Shown piece after piece: positions 62,558 through 64,000 of a stretch of 64,000 nucleotides of DNA; positions within the stretch are counted from its first letter, which is position 1, and every line of letters starts with the position of its first letter. The notes below the pieces were generated by a model. It was given only the letters and a program-made list of their open reading frames with translations. It ran no database searches and was not told the DNA's origin. The position numbers were made by a program, and so were the translations under genes. Source of the DNA: Hyphomonadaceae bacterium (GTDB lineage: Bacteria; Pseudomonadota; Alphaproteobacteria; Caulobacterales; Aquidulcibacteraceae); the NCBI GenBank assembly GCA_016791385.1, contig JAEUMR010000085.1, positions 1-64,000 of the forward strand, in the 5' to 3' direction.

Positions 62558-64000
62558 TCACGGCGTGACGATCGCGAAATTCGGGTCGGGCGTGTCGAAC
62601 ACTTCACCGAGGCCTTCGAGTGAGCGTCTGTTGCCGGCGATGCGCACTTGGCCGGACAGCACGGCGCGCGCCATCGAGCCGCTCGCCATCGCTTGCAGGA
62701 ACACGGCGCGCGGCGAGGTGATTGTCGGCGCGTCCGGCAGCGTGATGTCGCGCTCGTGCACCAGCACGCCGTCTTCGATCGTCACCGCAAAACGCTCATT
62801 GCGCTCGGGGAAGACGAGATTGAAGGCGAAGTGGCGCGCACCCAGCCGCTCCGGATTGAGCCGCACCGCCAAGAGATCGAGGATGTAACTGGTTGGCGTC
62901 GCCCCGACGAGATCGGCGCTCTGCACCTGGCTCGGCCGGCTGGGCGGTCCGTTTTCCAGCTCCTGCGCGGCGACCAGATACATGTTGCGCCAGATCGCGC
63001 TCTCGGCCTGATACGCCATCTGCCGGTGCGTGCGCGCCAGCAGCTGCCGCGCGGCGCGATTGTCCGGATTGGCGAACACGAGATTGTTCAGCACGCGCGC
63101 GGCCCAGCGATAATCGCCTTCGTCGAACGCGCGCTGGCCTTCCGCCAGCACGCGGTCTTCGCCGCCCATCGCCCGCACGAAGCGCGTCGCCTCTTCTTCC
63201 GGCGGCAGCGGATTGAGGTTAGCCGGATTGCCGTCATACCAGCCCATATAGCGCTGATAGATCGCCCGCGAATTGTGCATCATGGTGCCGTAATAACCGC
63301 GGTTGAACCACCGGCTTGCCAACGGCTCAGGCAAGCGCACGCGCTCGGCGATCTCGCGATCGGTGTAACCGGCATTCATCAACCGCACGGTCTGGTCGTG
63401 CAGATACTTGTAGGCATCGCGGTGGCTAGCAATGAAATCGACAACGCGGTCATGGCCAAAGCGCGGCCAGGCATGGCTCGTCACCATGATCTGCGTGCGG
63501 TCGCCGTAAAGGCGCAGCGATTGCGTCAGATAATCGGCCCACGCCTTGGCATCGCGCACCAGCGCCCCGCGCGGGGTCAGGATGTTGTGCATCGACGCGT
63601 TGGCGTTTTCCGCAAGGCACAGCACGCCGAGATCGGGAAAGAAGAAATTCATCTCTGACGGCGCTTCTGTTTCCGGCGTCAGCTGAAACTCGATGCGCAC
63701 GCCATCAATCGTGGCCGTTTCGCCAGTGTGCGAGATGGTGCGCGTCGGCGGGATCAGCGTGAACGTGCCGGCCGAGACCGCCGGGCCGATGCCCGAGGTC
63801 ATCTGCCCTTCAGGGCCCGGGATGAGCCCGGCGCCGAATTGATAGAGCGCGCGCCGCCCCATCGCGTTGCCGGCGATCACGTTCTCGGTGACCGCGTGGT
63901 CCATGAAGCCTTCGGGCGCAATGATCTCGACACGGCCTGACGCAACATCTTCCGGCGTCACCACCCCGCGCACGCCGCCGAAATGGTCGATGTGGCTGTG
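62558..64000 (-). CDS. Alkylsulfatase-like metallo-beta-lactamase-fold enzyme (5' end cut by the window)
   Basis: Partial, at least 480 aa. The first visible residues HSHIDHFGG are the metallo-beta-lactamase zinc motif HxHxDH. Further on come the ENVIAGNAMGRR segment, a zinc-site Glu (LCLAENANASMHN), the alkylsulfatase dimerisation domain with YYGTMMHNSRAIYQRYMGWYDGNPANLNPLPPEE, and a C-terminal SCP2-like domain. This order matches SdsA-type alkylsulfatases that cleave sulfate from alkyl sulfates such as SDS. The N-terminal part, including any signal peptide, lies beyond the window. A TauE-type sulfite/organosulfur exporter is 1.1 kb away. Confidence 0.92.
   Translation of the reverse strand, partial: HSHIDHFGGVRGVVTPEDVASGRVEIIAPEGFMDHAVTENVIAGNAMGRRALYQFGAGLIPGPEGQMTSGIGPAVSAGTFTLIPPTRTISHTGETATIDGVRIEFQLTPETEAPSEMNFFFPDLGVLCLAENANASMHNILTPRGALVRDAKAWADYLTQSLRLYGDRTQIMVTSHAWPRFGHDRVVDFIASHRDAYKYLHDQTVRLMNAGYTDREIAERVRLPEPLASRWFNRGYYGTMMHNSRAIYQRYMGWYDGNPANLNPLPPEEEATRFVRAMGGEDRVLAEGQRAFDEGDYRWAARVLNNLVFANPDNRAARQLLARTHRQMAYQAESAIWRNMYLVAAQELENGPPSRPSQVQSADLVGATPTSYILDLLAVRLNPERLGARHFAFNLVFPERNERFAVTIEDGVLVHERDITLPDAPTITSPRAVFLQAMASGSMARAVLSGQVRIAGNRRSLEGLGEVFDTPDPNFAIVTP

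Noticed and set aside
1..64000. tRNA, rRNA, CRISPR array, prophage or IS transposase
   Set aside because: No cloverleaf, rRNA signature, regularly spaced repeats, phage structural genes or transposase motifs were seen on reading both strands.

Overview
This 64 kb window is gene-dense, GC-rich chromosomal DNA from an alphaproteobacterium, most likely of the Caulobacterales/Hyphomonadaceae group (inference). The evidence is a PodJ polarity protein, a SigF/NrsF stress-sigma module with Caulobacter-type promoter boxes, a CC_3452-family secreted protein, TIGR02302/DUF4175, DUF2125, TIGR02186 beside TauE, and the order tlpA-argH-lipoprotein-lysA. I see no rRNA, tRNA, CRISPR array, prophage or insertion-sequence transposase. 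Genes are packed in short operons with many 1-4 nt stop/start overlaps.

Layout: 1-3.1 kb, prephenate dehydratase, then sigF-nrsF and a DoxX/YHS pair behind GTAACC-N16-CGAA-type boxes. 3.1-7.4 kb, a serine hydrolase and etfB-etfA-3-hydroxybutyryl-CoA dehydrogenase. 7.4-10.9 kb, small and signalling genes (methyltransferase, response regulator, acetyltransferase, TlpA thioredoxin). 10.9-18.6 kb, argH-lptM-like-lysA-TIGR02302, cysteine synthase, a lipoprotein and hypoxanthine phosphoribosyltransferase. 18.6-23.5 kb, zinc-ribbon protein, a divergent ftsE with ftsX, YdcF, PlsC, DUF2125. 23.6-31.3 kb, VWA lipoprotein, two GIY-YIG-type genes, Zur with a hotdog thioesterase, hydrolase, DUF4197, hemolysin III, YjdM and a GST. 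31.3-37 kb, a hairpin-rich intergenic block, a dienoyl-CoA isomerase-like crotonase, a four-helix-bundle gene between perfect inverted repeats, pyrophosphatase, lipoprotein, thiolase. 37-46.9 kb, envelope proteins, a dcm-vsr pair, a kinase-like protein without the phospho-acceptor histidine, OmpA lipoprotein, RhlE helicase and an OYE-family oxidoreductase. 47-54.9 kb, a minus-strand fatty-acid oxidation operon led by a MerR regulator. 55-64 kb, podJ, TauE/TIGR02186/DUF3429, PdeM nuclease and a truncated alkylsulfatase.

Beta-oxidation is spread over the whole window: ETF, 3-hydroxybutyryl-CoA dehydrogenase, acyl-CoA dehydrogenase, bifunctional FadJ-type enzyme, two thiolases, a dienoyl-CoA isomerase candidate and a thioesterase. 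The acyl-CoA dehydrogenase would pass electrons to EtfAB.

The most unusual items are: palindromic repeats that carry gene stop codons (25.3 and 27.7 kb); a 25 bp perfect inverted repeat around a four-helix-bundle gene that ends 3 bp before the ppa start; a run of six hairpins at 31.6-31.8 kb; FtsE with altered catalytic motifs; a histidine kinase with Asp in place of His; and two SigF-type promoter boxes. I could run no homology search, so family names rest on recognised motifs and layout.
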